64,000 bases of DNA from Oscillospiraceae bacterium (GCA_015063845.1 SVTJ01000004.1:61686-125685); one strand, 5' to 3'; counted from the stretch's first letter, positions 25,126-35,300 are shown. Numbers and translations are program-made. The notes: generated by a model not told the origin, from the letters alone.

Positions 25126-26193
25126 ATGTTTGTTTGTGACGTAAAGGATATAGAAAAATTTACAGCCAACTCCAATGATAGAAAAAATCCGTCGCTGACT
25201 TTCAGTAACGGCGGCAAGCTTTTTTTGAGCGTTCAGACGGAAAATACCGTTTTGATAACGCGTTCGTGCGACAGTGGCAACTCTTGGAGCGCTCCTTTGG
25301 CAGCGGTGGTGCTTAATGGTGGAGAGACCGTATTTGACAGCCGTCTTTGGGTGGATCCCGATAACAGACTGTGGTTTATGTGGTCTGTTATTCCAAATAA
25401 TAGAGTTGAGTGCGCTATATGCGCGGATGCCGATTCTGAAAAGCTTGTTTGGGGAGAGGTACGCACGCTTGATTTCGGACTTATGCTCTCACGTCCTCTC
25501 GTAAGTATTGACGGATCGTATCTGTTTTTGTCGGGTGTTACAAAGCGTGAGCTCGATGCAAGAGACGCATCGGTTATAAACGGAAAGGACAAAGGACTTT
25601 ACGTTTACGAAACACGTGACAAGGGAGAGACGTTTACTCTTAGAAGCAAGCCTTTCGCCAACAACGTTACCTTTGAAGCTTTCACGGCTATTGAAAAGAT
25701 CATACAGAGCAGACCTAATGGGGTAGATATAGTCAACAAGAGTTTCTACACTGTTTATGCTCAAGTCTCATACGGAATAGCAAAACTTGTGTCTCCAGAC
25801 GGCGGAGTGGGATTCAGAGCGGAGAACGACAGTACGTTTGGTTCATACTATTCGCAGTTTGACGCTTCAACGATAGGTCCGTTGCTTGATAAAAAATTTG
25901 TGCTTGTAAACAATATGCATTTTGCGGAAGGCGGCAAGATGTGCTTCTGCGCACTGTTTTCCGTAAATACCCGCGGTGATTCATACCAAGGCGTGCTTGA
26001 GCTTGAAAGCCCCGACATAAAGGTATTTTATCCCGATATAGCAATTTTTGACGGAGCTGTATACGTAGCATACGAAAGAGAAGACGGTCAGGGTATGCGA
26101 GATATAGCGCTTTCGAGATTCACGGAGCATGACGCGCTTGCGTTCGAAGTTGTGGACAGCAATTCTTACCTTTCCAAAAAGGTAACTTTCTAA
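25126..26193 (+). CDS. sialidase-like six-bladed propeller protein
   Basis: A 355-residue protein with two Asp-box (BNR) motifs, RSCDSGNSWS (46-55) and ETRDKGETF (162-170), and an early Arg-containing SNDRKNPSLTF segment as in exo-sialidase folds. There is no signal peptide, so it is cytosolic as read. Active-site Arg triad and Tyr/Glu pair are not all assignable by eye, so it could act on another sugar. It starts at ATG 25126 with an AGAGG site. It is 29 bases upstream of the phosphatase lipoprotein gene, probably in one transcript. Confidence 0.62.
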   Translation: MFVCDVKDIEKFTANSNDRKNPSLTFSNGGKLFLSVQTENTVLITRSCDSGNSWSAPLAAVVLNGGETVFDSRLWVDPDNRLWFMWSVIPNNRVECAICADADSEKLVWGEVRTLDFGLMLSRPLVSIDGSYLFLSGVTKRELDARDASVINGKDKGLYVYETRDKGETFTLRSKPFANNVTFEAFTAIEKIIQSRPNGVDIVNKSFYTVYAQVSYGIAKLVSPDGGVGFRAENDSTFGSYYSQFDASTIGPLLDKKFVLVNNMHFAEGGKMCFCALFSVNTRGDSYQGVLELESPDIKVFYPDIAIFDGAVYVAYEREDGQGMRDIALSRFTEHDALAFEVVDSNSYLSKKVTF

Positions 26194-26222
26194 ACTCTTA
26201 TTTTCTTGTTTTGGAGGATAAT

Positions 26223-27677
26223 ATGAAGCGTTTTGTGTTTGCATTATTATCGCTTTTACTTGCAGTTACATTGCTTGTCGGTTGTGCCGAGGTCGAAACA
26301 CCTAAGTCGGACGATAATAACGCTGCGTCTACTATCCCCTCGGAGGATCAAACGCAAGCTCAAATTGATGGAAAAACGCTCAACGGTGCGGATATTTCGG
26401 AGTATACCATTATATATTCGTCTACCGATCCCGACTATACAAAGCGTGCCGCCGAGTATATTCAAGCACAGATAAAGGAGCGCACGGGTGTGCGTTTGTT
26501 TTTGAGATCCGATGCTTCCGCGGAGTCGGGACGAGAGATCGTAGTAGGAGAGAGCTCGCGCGACATATCAAAGAGATTGGACGCGAATACTCAGTTTACC
26601 GAATTCGCTATTCTCGCGGATGAAGACCAGATAGCTCTTGAGGGAGATTATTTTGTAATAGCCGCCGCGGCGTATTTCTTTGTTGAGACGTATATCACGG
26701 GTGAAAAATTTAACTCGACTGTACCGATGGAGGTCTGTGTTCACGCGCCGATCGTTGAGAAGGCTGAAAATTACATCGTGCTTATCGGTGACGGTATGGG
26801 AATATACCAGACACAGCTTTACGATATATATACGGATTCATCAGTAGTTCCCAAGAACTTTAGCGACGGAGAAAAGCAGTTCTATGGATATATGCTTGAA
26901 AACCAGGGCTTTTGCCGCACAAATTCACTTTCGGGCACTACCGACAGTGCCGCGGCGGGAACAGCGCTTGCTTGCGGATACAAGACGGAGAATAAGCTTA
27001 TCGGTCAGGACAAGAATAACAAAAACATAATGTCAATAACCGAGCTTGCGGGCTCGCTTAAAATGGCAACTGCCGTCATGTCGACAGAAGTGGCGACGGG
27101 CGCGACTCCTGCGGGATTTTCGGCACACGCTGCCGACCGTTCGTATTCTTCCGATATAGCTGTATCACAATCCGAACTTACCGCTAAGTACGGTACGATA
27201 ATAGATTGTGACTACGATTACTATACGCCCGCACAGATCAAGACTATTGAGGATAGGATAACGGATACGCTTTCAAAGCTTTCAAAGTCTGAAAACGGCT
27301 TTTTCATGATGTACGAGGAAGCGCATATAGACAAGCACTGTCATAAAAACGATATGCTGTATACTTATTTGGCACTTATTCGTTTCAACCAGGCGATAGG
27401 TCGTTTTATGGAGTATGCGTTCTATAATCCCAATACGTTCGTGCTCATCACGGCAGACCACGAAACAGGTAAGCTTTTGCCCGATTCAAAAGGCGGATTT
27501 TCTTACGGCAGTACGGAGCATTCCAGCCACTATGTTCCCGTGTTTGCGCACGGTGACGGCGCACATCTTTTCAATAACGTAACGATTGAGAACGTGCAGA
27601 TACCCAAAACCATCGCAAGCTTTATGGGCGTTGATGATTTCGGCGACCAAAACGACGGCTTCAAGCCGCTCGGATAG
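26223..27677 (+). CDS. alkaline phosphatase family lipoprotein
   Basis: A 484-residue secreted lipoprotein (signal LLVGC, lipid Cys 21). Residues about 60-175 form an alpha/beta domain like the N-terminal non-catalytic domain of some glycosidases (RAAEYIQAQIKERTGVRL...EIVVGESSR). The rest is the alkaline phosphatase fold: IGDGMG (188-193), the catalytic GTTDSAAAG with D241-S242, EEAHIDKHCHKND, ITADHETG and EHSSHYVPVFAHG. These cover the metal ligands of PhoA-type enzymes. It starts at ATG 26223 after GGAGG. A phosphomonoesterase acting at the cell surface is expected. The added N-terminal domain may bind glycan (inference). Confidence 0.87.
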   Translation: MKRFVFALLSLLLAVTLLVGCAEVETPKSDDNNAASTIPSEDQTQAQIDGKTLNGADISEYTIIYSSTDPDYTKRAAEYIQAQIKERTGVRLFLRSDASAESGREIVVGESSRDISKRLDANTQFTEFAILADEDQIALEGDYFVIAAAAYFFVETYITGEKFNSTVPMEVCVHAPIVEKAENYIVLIGDGMGIYQTQLYDIYTDSSVVPKNFSDGEKQFYGYMLENQGFCRTNSLSGTTDSAAAGTALACGYKTENKLIGQDKNNKNIMSITELAGSLKMATAVMSTEVATGATPAGFSAHAADRSYSSDIAVSQSELTAKYGTIIDCDYDYYTPAQIKTIEDRITDTLSKLSKSENGFFMMYEEAHIDKHCHKNDMLYTYLALIRFNQAIGRFMEYAFYNPNTFVLITADHETGKLLPDSKGGFSYGSTEHSSHYVPVFAHGDGAHLFNNVTIENVQIPKTIASFMGVDDFGDQNDGFKPLG

Positions 27678-27686
27678 AATATAAAA

Positions 27687-27725
27687 GAGGGCGTTTTCGT
27701 CAAGAAAACGCCCTCGAACTTTTTA
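27687..27725. terminator. bidirectional intrinsic terminator
   Basis: A 12-bp stem GAGGGCGTTTTC / GAAAACGCCCTC with loop GTCAA is followed by CTTTTTAT. It separates the convergent phosphatase and pepP genes. Confidence 0.9.
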
Positions 27726-28796
27726 TATTTCTATTAATTCTTTTGTACTCTTAGTGAAGTTTATCAACTTACCGTTGTGGTCGATGGCTATCATATCCTC
27801 GATACGGCAACCGTATTTTCCCTCAATGTAGATGCCCGGCTCAACCGTTACGACGTTTCCTCGTTTGAGAACATCGGTATCCTTTGCTTTTTGTGAGAGT
27901 GACGGGGTCTCGTGAATATACATACCAACGCCGTGACCGAGAGAATGACCGAAGTAATCGCCGTAGCCTGCTTGTTTTATAACGTCTCGAGCTACGGTAT
28001 CTGCCGCCTTGCAGCCAATACCCTCGTGTATTGCTTCAAGAGCGGATTTTTGTGCTGAGAGTACTGTACTATATACCTTTTTCATCTCACCGTCAGCTTT
28101 TCCTATGACCACCGTTCTTGTCATATCCGAGCAATATCCGTCAACTCGCGCACCGAAATCCATAGTCAAAAAGCCGGAAGAGAGCTTTTTGTTCTGCGGT
28201 ACTCCGTGAGGCAGGGAAGAGGAGCGACCTGACACCGCGATCGTATCAAAAGCGGTATTCTCTGCGCCCATTTTTCTCATGAAGAATTCAAGTTCAAGAG
28301 CAATATCTATTTCCGTTACGTTTGGCGTGATAAAGCCCAGTATATGCGAAAAAGCGGCATCGGTTATGCTCTGTGCCTTTGCGATGATGTCAAGCTCGGA
28401 GTCGAGTTTGACCGCCCTCTGCTCATTCAATATTTTAGATGCGCCCTCGCACACCTTTATGCCGTCAAGCTTTTTACAAATTTCTTTGAATTCGGAGTAA
28501 GAAATTTTGTCCTCCTCGATAACGGCACGAAGAGCGCTGTTTTTCTTAATGAGAGTGCTGATATCGTCAAGCATAATGCCGTCAGGCACTATTATCTCAA
28601 ACTCCTTGACGTTCGCGCGCACCGCCTCAACGTAGCGAAAATCGGTAAGAAGATAGGCGCGGTCGGGAAATATAAGAAGATATCCGTCGGTATAGTTAAA
28701 ACCGCAGAGATAGCGGATGTTTATTTCTGACGATATTATTGCGCAGTCGGCATCGGTAGCCGCAAGGGCGGCTTGAAAGCGTGAGAGCTGCGTCAT
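27723..28796 (-). CDS. pepP: Xaa-Pro aminopeptidase, M24 family
   Basis: A 357-residue M24B peptidase releasing N-terminal residues next to proline. Its creatinase-like N-terminal domain has NIRYLCGFNYTDGYLL. The pita-bread domain has the five metal ligands in DFGARVDGYCSDMTRT, GHSLGHGVG, EPGIY and RIEDM. It starts at ATG 28796 with AGGAGG upstream, and upstream in-frame codons lie inside the previous gene. It overlaps the AP-endonuclease stop as ATGA and ends a yqeG-nfo-pepP operon. Confidence 0.93.
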   Translation of the reverse strand: MTQLSRFQAALAATDADCAIISSEINIRYLCGFNYTDGYLLIFPDRAYLLTDFRYVEAVRANVKEFEIIVPDGIMLDDISTLIKKNSALRAVIEEDKISYSEFKEICKKLDGIKVCEGASKILNEQRAVKLDSELDIIAKAQSITDAAFSHILGFITPNVTEIDIALELEFFMRKMGAENTAFDTIAVSGRSSSLPHGVPQNKKLSSGFLTMDFGARVDGYCSDMTRTVVIGKADGEMKKVYSTVLSAQKSALEAIHEGIGCKAADTVARDVIKQAGYGDYFGHSLGHGVGMYIHETPSLSQKAKDTDVLKRGNVVTVEPGIYIEGKYGCRIEDMIAIDHNGKLINFTKSTKELIEI

Positions 28797-29659
28797 ATCT
28801 TGCCTCCTGCGGCGAGCCACATCTGCTTCATCGCAAGTGCATCGTCCGACATGGTGCCGTCCGATTCGCAGATTATACGAGGGCAAACGCCCTCTTTGAT
28901 TATTGCTTCCGCAAGCGGCTCGAAGTCTGGACCGTAGACTGTGTCCGCAAACGTAAGATGCTTTTTTTCTCCCTTTGCCGTAAATTCTATCTTTGAAAAA
29001 TGACAGTGCAGGTTGTAAGCATATTCGTCTCCGAGACCGACCGCTATCTCGTCAAACACTCGGCGATAGCTGTCGCGGTCGGGAAAATGAGAGCCGATAT
29101 GACGGGCATTGAGATGACCGAAGTCAACTACGGGGTGATACTTCGGGGATATCTTGCAGAGCGTGATGACCTCTTCAAGTGTGCCGAGCTGGTTGACCTT
29201 TCCCATAGTTTCAAGTCCCATTCGTATATCTGTGTCACCGTTAACTTCAAGGTTTCTCTCGAGCGTATCTGCGGCAAGGCGCATAGCCTCTTCACGTGTG
29301 ATAGTAGCCGCGCTTCCCGTGTGTATAACTATAGTATCAGCTCCGAGAAGCTCGGAGGCCCAAAGAGAGCGAGAGATATAGTCGATGCTCTTTGTGCGCT
29401 TTTCCTCTTCGACGCTCGAAAGGGAAATAAAATATGGTGCGTGAAGCGACATAAGCACGCCGTGCTCTGCTGCCTGCTCACCTATTTTTTTGAGAACAGC
29501 TTCGCCTGCGTTGATGCCTCTGCCTGCTTCAAATTCATACGCGTCAAGACCTATTGATCTTATCCATTCGGGCGCTTGTGCAGTAGCTTTTTTGCCTGCG
29601 GCGTAGAATGCCTCGCTATTTCCACCGGGTCCAAAGGTGGGACGGTCTATTCTTTTCAT
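28793..29659 (-). CDS. endonuclease IV-like AP endonuclease (xylose isomerase-like TIM barrel)
   Basis: A 288-residue protein of the AP endonuclease 2 family. Zinc-site motifs are LHAPYF, VIHTG, GLETMGK, VVDFGHLNARH, NLHCHFSKIEF and IICESDG. The set of His/Glu/Asp ligands matches Nfo, which cleaves abasic sites in DNA. Motif wording differs from typical Nfo (HGSYLINL), so a sugar isomerase-like role is an alternative. ATG 29659 is chosen over 29665 because it gives an ATGA overlap with yqeG and better spacing from GAGGA. Confidence 0.78.
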   Translation of the reverse strand: MKRIDRPTFGPGGNSEAFYAAGKKATAQAPEWIRSIGLDAYEFEAGRGINAGEAVLKKIGEQAAEHGVLMSLHAPYFISLSSVEEEKRTKSIDYISRSLWASELLGADTIVIHTGSAATITREEAMRLAADTLERNLEVNGDTDIRMGLETMGKVNQLGTLEEVITLCKISPKYHPVVDFGHLNARHIGSHFPDRDSYRRVFDEIAVGLGDEYAYNLHCHFSKIEFTAKGEKKHLTFADTVYGPDFEPLAEAIIKEGVCPRIICESDGTMSDDALAMKQMWLAAGGKI

Positions 29660-30219
29660 TTCCATGTCCTCTTGCTAAGTGAATTTTCTGTGGGCACTAT
29701 TCCGTGTGCCTTGCGGTATTTTCTTATGTACGGACGCTCAAGAAGGCGCTTTGTCTTAAAGAACGGAGTGGTTTTATCCTTAATGGGCGGAACGATTATT
29801 GACAGCATACCGAGGCGATGGACGGAGAGAGTATCTGTAAGGAGTTGGTCGCCAAGCCCTGCGGTATTTTCAGGAGTGCTGCCCATCTTTTTCATGGCTA
29901 TAAGAAGAGTAGCGCTCTTTGGCTTGCCGCTGTCGGGGTAGGCATCAAGACCCAAATTTTTATTGAACAGCTCAACACGGGGTGGGTGATTGTTTGATAT
30001 AAGCGACGCCTTGATACCGTGCTCTGAGAGAGCTGAGAACCAAGCGATTATGCGCTCGTCGGGCTCGGGCTGCTCATAAGGCGCGAGTGTGTTGTCTATA
30101 TCGATAAGTAAAGCTTTTATGCCGAGCTCTGACAAAAATTCGGGAGTTACGTCGGTGAACGTGTCGAACATATAGTCGGGGGTCAAAAGCTTTGAAAGGG
30201 AATTGTATTTTTTACTCAT
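29656..30219 (-). CDS. yqeG: YqeG-family HAD phosphatase
   Basis: A 187-residue HAD superfamily IIIA phosphatase. The nucleophile motif is LLIDIDNTLAPYE (about 38-50), the second motif SLISNN, and the motif III-IV segment GKPKSATLLIAM...GLGDQLLTDTL. Length and ends match YqeG of Firmicutes. In Bacillus it sits beside nadD/yqeK/rsfS, but here it heads an operon with the AP endonuclease and pepP. Substrate unknown, cytosolic. Confidence 0.9.
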   Translation of the reverse strand: MSKKYNSLSKLLTPDYMFDTFTDVTPEFLSELGIKALLIDIDNTLAPYEQPEPDERIIAWFSALSEHGIKASLISNNHPPRVELFNKNLGLDAYPDSGKPKSATLLIAMKKMGSTPENTAGLGDQLLTDTLSVHRLGMLSIIVPPIKDKTTPFFKTKRLLERPYIRKYRKAHGIVPTENSLSKRTWK

Positions 30220-30249
30220 AACCGTTTCCTTAAAGTATTAGTTGTTTTT

Positions 30250-30278
30250 ATTTTACCACATAAGCGGAATTTAAGCAA
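30250..30278 (-). promoter_or_regulatory. sigma-A promoter of yqeG operon
   Basis: Minus strand TTGCTT, 17 bases, TAAAAT, about 30 bases ahead of the yqeG start codon. Confidence 0.7.
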
Positions 30279-30300
30279 GTGGATTTTTAAATATGATTGT

Positions 30301-30610
30301 AAATTAGGATTTATAGATGTGTTCGTACAGGCTTGCGAGTATTCCCCTCTAAGAACTTTAACACAAAGAAATTATTATTTTTTTAATTGGGCTGAAAAAC
30401 TCATTGTAGAGCAGAACGTTCAAATACCCATAAAACTCGTCGGTACGTAGGGTCCGACGAGTTTTTACCTTAGAGAAAAACAATAAAATTATATATTTCC
30501 TATGGCTGTAACAATAACTATTTTGTTTTAAAGTTCTTGAAGGGAGTTTGAGGGAAACTTCTTTCAAGAAGTTTCCCTCAAAAAAACGCGTCCCCGATAA
30601 ATCCTAATTT
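30301..30610. repeat. 310-bp intergenic element with inverted AAATTAGGATTT ends
   Basis: Left end AAATTAGGATTTATAG and right end ATAAATCCTAATTT are inverted copies of the motif that bounds 21697-21879. Inside lie a nested inverted pair (30351-30360 with 30529-30538), a hairpin with a 10-bp stem and T-run (30434-30466), and a 15-bp palindrome (30549-30580). No gene with a ribosome binding site is visible in 30279-30678. Confidence 0.62.
30542..30580 (+). repeat. dispersed palindromic repeat, copy 1
   Basis: A 15-bp perfect stem TGAGGGAAACTTCTT with a 2-base loop, preceded by GGGAGTT. The 39-base block recurs, reverse-complemented, at 46880-46918 with very few differences. Confidence 0.75.
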
Positions 30611-30678
30611 GAATATGTACTTTGAGTGATTGCTGCGCAATTTGAGGGGTCGAATTCGTGATGTTTATGGGATAGCAA

Positions 30679-30704
30679 AGCACCACGCCAATTGGCGTGG
30701 TGCT
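30679..30704. terminator. hairpin downstream of tRNA-Arg
   Basis: An 11-bp stem AGCACCACGCC / GGCGTGGTGCT with loop AATT. It lies just past the tRNA-Arg 3' end on the minus strand and probably ends that transcript. The T-run is weak. Confidence 0.55.
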
Positions 30705-30711
30705 TTTGCTA

Positions 30712-30788
30712 TGGCGTGCCTTGAGGGATTCGAACCCCCGACCTACTGCTTAGAAGGCAGTTGCTCTATCCGACTGAGCTAAAGGCAC
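30712..30788 (-). tRNA. tRNA-Arg (anticodon TCT)
   Basis: A full cloverleaf on the minus strand: acceptor GTGCCTT / AAGGCAC, D-arm AGCTCAGTCGGATAGAGC, anticodon loop CTTCTAA, T-loop GGTTCGAATCC, and an encoded CCA. It reads AGA codons, which are common in this window. Confidence 0.95.
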
Positions 30789-30826
30789 AAACCTTATAAA
30801 TGGCGCATCGTAATGCGCCATTTTTT

Positions 30827-30900
30827 TGGAGCGAGTGATGGGAATCGAACCCACGCGACCAGCTTGGAAGGCTGGGATTCTACCATTGAACTACACTCGC
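30827..30900 (-). tRNA. tRNA-Gly (anticodon TCC)
   Basis: Minus-strand cloverleaf with acceptor GCGAGTG / CACTCGC, anticodon loop CTTCCAA, T-loop GGTTCGATTCC and encoded CCA. A small hairpin (30801-30820) separates it from tRNA-Arg. Both probably share one promoter. Confidence 0.95.
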
Positions 30901-30932
30901 ATATTATTTAGCAATCTCAAAACTGCCCTAAT

Positions 30933-30961
30933 ATGATACCACAAACATTTCCTTTTGTCAA
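30933..30961 (-). promoter_or_regulatory. promoter of tRNA-Gly and tRNA-Arg
   Basis: Minus strand TTGACA, 17 bases, TATCAT, about 33 bases from the tRNA-Gly 5' end. Confidence 0.82.
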
Positions 30962-31020
30962 TACTTAATTTAAAATTTTTTGAAAAAGTTTTTTGCTTTG
31001 TAGGGTTTTTAAAATATAAA

Positions 31021-31048
31021 AGCTCCGAGCATTTGCTCGGAGCTTTTT
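31021..31048 (-). terminator. terminator of tRNA-His
   Basis: A 10-bp stem AGCTCCGAGC / GCTCGGAGCT with a 4-base loop, directly after the tRNA-His CCA end on the minus strand, with a T-rich tail. Confidence 0.8.
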
Positions 31049-31049
31049 C

Positions 31050-31127
31050 TGGGGTGAGTGATGGGATTCGAACCCACGGCCTCCAGGGCCACAACCTGGC
31101 GCTATAACCAACTTAGCTACACCCACC
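31050..31127 (-). tRNA. tRNA-His (anticodon GTG)
   Basis: Minus-strand cloverleaf with the extra G at position -1 pairing the discriminator C, acceptor GTGGGTG / CACTCAC, anticodon loop TTGTGGC, T-loop GGTTCGAATCC and encoded CCA. Confidence 0.95.
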
Positions 31128-31145
31128 GTGTCGTCAACGGCAAAT

Positions 31146-31174
31146 ATTATATCATAAACTTTTTGCCTTGTCAA
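31146..31174 (-). promoter_or_regulatory. consensus promoter of tRNA-His
   Basis: Minus strand TTGACA, 17 bases, TATAAT. Confidence 0.87.
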
Positions 31175-31294
31175 TACCAAAAAAATATTTTTTTAAAAAA
31201 GTTGGGAAGTGCGAGAAAAAATGTTGTTTTATTAAGAATTTATTTATATTTATATGTTATAATAGTATATGTTTTTGAGAAAGGCGGTGGCACG

Positions 31295-32320
31295 GTGAAA
31301 AAAAGACACGTAAATATTCCGATATTCATACCACACATAGGTTGTCCGAACGCTTGCGTGTTCTGTAATCAGCGCTCCATTTCGGGACATCTGGATTTTG
31401 ACCCCGCGAGTGTTGATAAAGAAATAGCCGAGGCACTTGCTACCGTTGGTGATGATATCACTTGCGAGATAGCTTTTTTCGGCGGCTCGTTTACGGGTAT
31501 CGACCGTGAGCTTATGCTTTATCTTTTGGGCGTCGCTCAAAAATATATCGACGACGGAAGAGTCGAGGGCATTCGTATGTCCACCCGTCCCGACTACATA
31601 AACGAGCGAGTGCTTGACGACCTCTCTCGCTTTACCGTAAAAACCGTCGAGCTTGGTCTTCAGAGCCTTGACGATAATGTGCTCCTTGCATCGGGCAGAG
31701 GTCACGACGCTGAATGCGCCATGCGTGCGTGCCGTGCGATAAAGGAAGCGGGGTACGAGCTTATCGGGCAGATGATGATAGGACTTCCGAACGCAACTCC
31801 CGAGAGTGAGCTGATGACAGCTCGCCTTATCTGCGAGGTCGGCGCTGACGGTGCGAGAGTGTATCCAACGGTGGTGTTCTACGACACAGAGCTTGCTTGT
31901 ATGACACTAAGAGGAGAGTACACGCCACTAACTACCAATGCGGCCGTGGAACGCACTAAAAACGTGTTGGGCGTATTCGCCGACGCGGACGTGCCGTGCA
32001 TAAGAGTTGGACTTCAAGCGTCCGAGAATCTTGCTGACGATACCAAGGTAATGGGTGGCGCGAGCCATAGCGCGATCGGTGAGCTTGCTATGGGAGAGCT
32101 TTATTATGAGCGTATCTGCCGTGAGATCGAGAGACTTGGAATAAGCGGTGGCGACCTCACTGTTTACGTCTCGCACGGAAGTGTGTCGAAGGCTGTGGGA
32201 CAGAAAAAGCGGAATAAAGAGAGAATTTGTCAAAAATATGGAATAAGACGTATGAAAGTGCTTGAAAAAAGCGACGTTTTGGGTTATAATATAGTATTGG
32301 ATACTTCACATATAAAGTAA
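31295..32320 (+). CDS. radical SAM protein, Elp3/coproporphyrinogen-oxidase-like
   Basis: A 341-residue radical SAM enzyme with the cluster motif CPNACVFC (CxxxCxxC) near residue 17. It has FFGGSFTGIDRELM, RMSTRPDYI, VELGLQSLDD and GQMMIGLPNATPES, the pattern of Elp3-like radical SAM domains, but the acetyltransferase domain of Elp3 is absent. The substrate is not known. The start is GTG 31295 with AAGG ten bases upstream. Longer in-frame ORFs run back into tRNA-His and are not real. An extended -10 (TGTTATAAT, 31255-31263) lies upstream. It is the first gene before smc, 19 bases apart. Confidence 0.83.
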   Translation: MKKRHVNIPIFIPHIGCPNACVFCNQRSISGHLDFDPASVDKEIAEALATVGDDITCEIAFFGGSFTGIDRELMLYLLGVAQKYIDDGRVEGIRMSTRPDYINERVLDDLSRFTVKTVELGLQSLDDNVLLASGRGHDAECAMRACRAIKEAGYELIGQMMIGLPNATPESELMTARLICEVGADGARVYPTVVFYDTELACMTLRGEYTPLTTNAAVERTKNVLGVFADADVPCIRVGLQASENLADDTKVMGGASHSAIGELAMGELYYERICREIERLGISGGDLTVYVSHGSVSKAVGQKKRNKERICQKYGIRRMKVLEKSDVLGYNIVLDTSHIK

Positions 32321-32339
32321 CGTTTAAAGGAGAATTAAC

Positions 32340-35300
32340 GTGTATCTTAAATCACTTGAGCTTCAGGGCTTTAAATCGTTTCCCGATAAGACAAAGCTGA
32401 CCTTTGAGGGCGGAGCTACGGTCATTGTCGGTCCTAACGGAAGTGGAAAATCAAATATTTCCGACGCGATGCGTTGGGTGCTTGGAGAGGTGTCCTCAAA
32501 AAGCATTCGAGGCACTAAGATGGAAGACATAATATTCGGAGGAGCAGATAGCCGCCGTCCTATGGGATATGCGGAGGTATCGGTAACCTTTGATAATTCG
32601 GGAATGCTCGGTAGACTGGATTGCCCTTATGACGAGGTAACTGTCACAAGACGCTATTACCGTTCGGGAGAGAGCGAGTATTTTATCAACCGCCGCGCTT
32701 GCAGATTGAAGGATATCTATGAGCTCTTTATGAATACGGGTGTCGGACGTGACGGATATTCTATTATCGGTCAGGGAAAGATAGCTGAAATAGTTTCTAA
32801 AAAGAGCGACGAGAGAAGAAGCATCTTTGAGGACGCTTCGGGAATAGCAAAGTACCGCCATAAAAAGAGTGAGACTGAGAGAAAGCTTGCATCTACCGAG
32901 GACAATATGACGCGTATCAACGACGTATTTCAGGAAGTCGCAGCGCAGGTAGGTCCGCTTGAGAAGGAAGCAGGCAAGGCAAAGCGTGCGCTCGAGCTGC
33001 TCGAGGCAAAGAAACAGGTGGACGTCCAGCTTTGGCTGTATGACACCGAAAAGCTCCGCGATGACGTAGCTAAGTGCGAGGAGAGCTTCAAGCACGCTGA
33101 ATTTGACCTTAACACAGCAGAGGAGGCTCTTCAGGCACTTGAGGCTCAGAACGATAGATTGTTTGAGATATCACAGTCCAACAAGACAGAGTCCGAAAAG
33201 CTGCTCGGCGAGATCCGCGCAAAGACTGAGGCGAACCACGCCATAGACAGCGAATACCGAGTTATTGAAACAAACATAATTCACACCAAGGAGCTTATTG
33301 CGGGCGCAATGGGCACTTGCGAGTCGACGCAAAAATCTATAAATGCGGAGCAAGAAGCAAGCAAGGCACGTCTTGAAAAGATAGAGCAGATAAAAGCGGA
33401 GCTTGAGACAAAGAATGCTCAGCACGCATCTGTCGAGCTTGATAGACGCGCAGCGTCAGAGCAAGCAGAAAAGCTTGGCTTTGATATCGACAGGGCTCTT
33501 TCGGATATCCATGCGATAGATGCAGAGATTGCGGACGTAAGCGCGAGAATATCGTTCATTGAAAATTCAAGCAACACCGAGACCGACAAAAACACTGCTA
33601 TGCAGAACGAGATAGCAGAATATGAAGCTCAGTCGGCAGAGCTTGGTAAGCAGATAGATAGAATAAAGAATACGGTCGATGAGTATGATGCGGTGAGCGC
33701 ATCGGCGGCATCCGAGGTAGACAAGCTGACAGCGGAGCTTGCTGAGCTTTACGGCAGGAGACACGAGGATAATGAAGAGCTTTCATCTCTTAAGCTCCGT
33801 CGCGATTCCGCACGCCAGAGAATAGATACTTTTAAGGCGATGGAGGAGCAGTTTGAGGGATACTCGGGAAGCGTACGCTTTGTTATGAAGCGTTATGCCC
33901 AGAAGGAGATAACCGATAAGCACGGTGTTCCTTGCGGAAGGATATACGGTCCGCTTTCGCAGCTTATAAATGTTGAGGATAGATATCTGACGGCGATAGA
34001 GACGGCTCTCGGACCTAATCTTCAGCACATTGTAGTTGAGGATGACAGCGTAGCAAAGGCGGCAATGTTCGCACTTAAAAAGGCAGAGGCGGGCAGAGCG
34101 ACCTTTTTCCCACTTAGCTCTATGAGAGGGCAGAGCGCGACACCCGAGATGCGTGACGCTTCGGGATATAAGGGCTATATTGCTGTTGCGGATGAGCTTG
34201 TCGGAAGCGACGCGAAGTTCTCCGAGGTGCTTTCGGGTCTTCTTGGAAGAACCGTTATATTCGATAACATAGACAATGCTACGGCTATGGCTAAGGACCT
34301 CAAATATAAGGTCAAGGCAGTTACGCTTGACGGTCAGCAGATAAACGTGGGCGGATCGTTCACGGGTGGTTCGGTCAAGCACAAGGGCAATATACTTGGC
34401 AGAGCGGGTGAGATAAAGAGACTTGAGGAAGAGGTCGCCGAGCTTGAAAAGAAGATGGCGAGCATCAACACTTCTCTGTCATCTCTCGCATCAGAAATAG
34501 AGGACAGAGAAGATCAAAAGGACGATTGCGAGCAAAGGATAGGTCTTATCAAGGTTATGAGGGACTCCGAAGCTGCTCGTCTTGAACAGATATCCGCAAA
34601 GCTTGAAGCAAACCGTACTCTTACGGAAAAGCTCAAAGAGGACTTTGAGGCTCAGAAGAAAGCGAGAGAGCAAGCGCTTGAGGACAGAGAGAGACTTGCT
34701 GTCCGTAAGAAAGAGCTTGAGGTGCAGTCGAGCGAGATCGGTGCGGCGAGAGCGGAGATGGACATCAAGAGAAGTGCCGCACTTGACAAAAAGGACGAGT
34801 GTGATCGAATGATGACCGAGATATTCATCGGTATCAGCGAGCTCCGCAAGGACATAGAGACCGAGCAGAGAATGATAGACGAAGCGACTGCCCGTATGGA
34901 CGGTTTCTCAGCGCTTATTGCATCTCAAAATGCGTACGTAGCTGAACTTGAGGCAAAGATTGTTGCTTTTGAGGCGCAAAAGAGCGAAAACCGAAAGGCT
35001 TACGATGAGGGCGTGGCAGATCTTGCTACACTCAACGAAAAGCGAGCAAAGGTCGAAGAGGGCGCAGGCGAGTTTGAACGCAAGCTCTCCGAGGTCAACG
35101 CTAAGATGCGTGAGAGAATGCAGCATAAGGAAAACGTTTTCAAGGAGTATACTCGATTTGAGAACAGACTCTCCAATCTCCGCACAGAGCAAGATAAGCT
35201 TTCAACCAAGCTTTGGGATGAGCATGAGCTTACGAGGGCGGATGCAGTTTCTCTCGGATATCCGACCATCGATGCATCGACAAGAGCAGAGGCTGCGGCA

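Noticed and set aside
31058..31294. N-terminal extension of the radical SAM protein
   Set aside because: It runs through tRNA-His and its promoter. GTG 31295 has a ribosome binding site.
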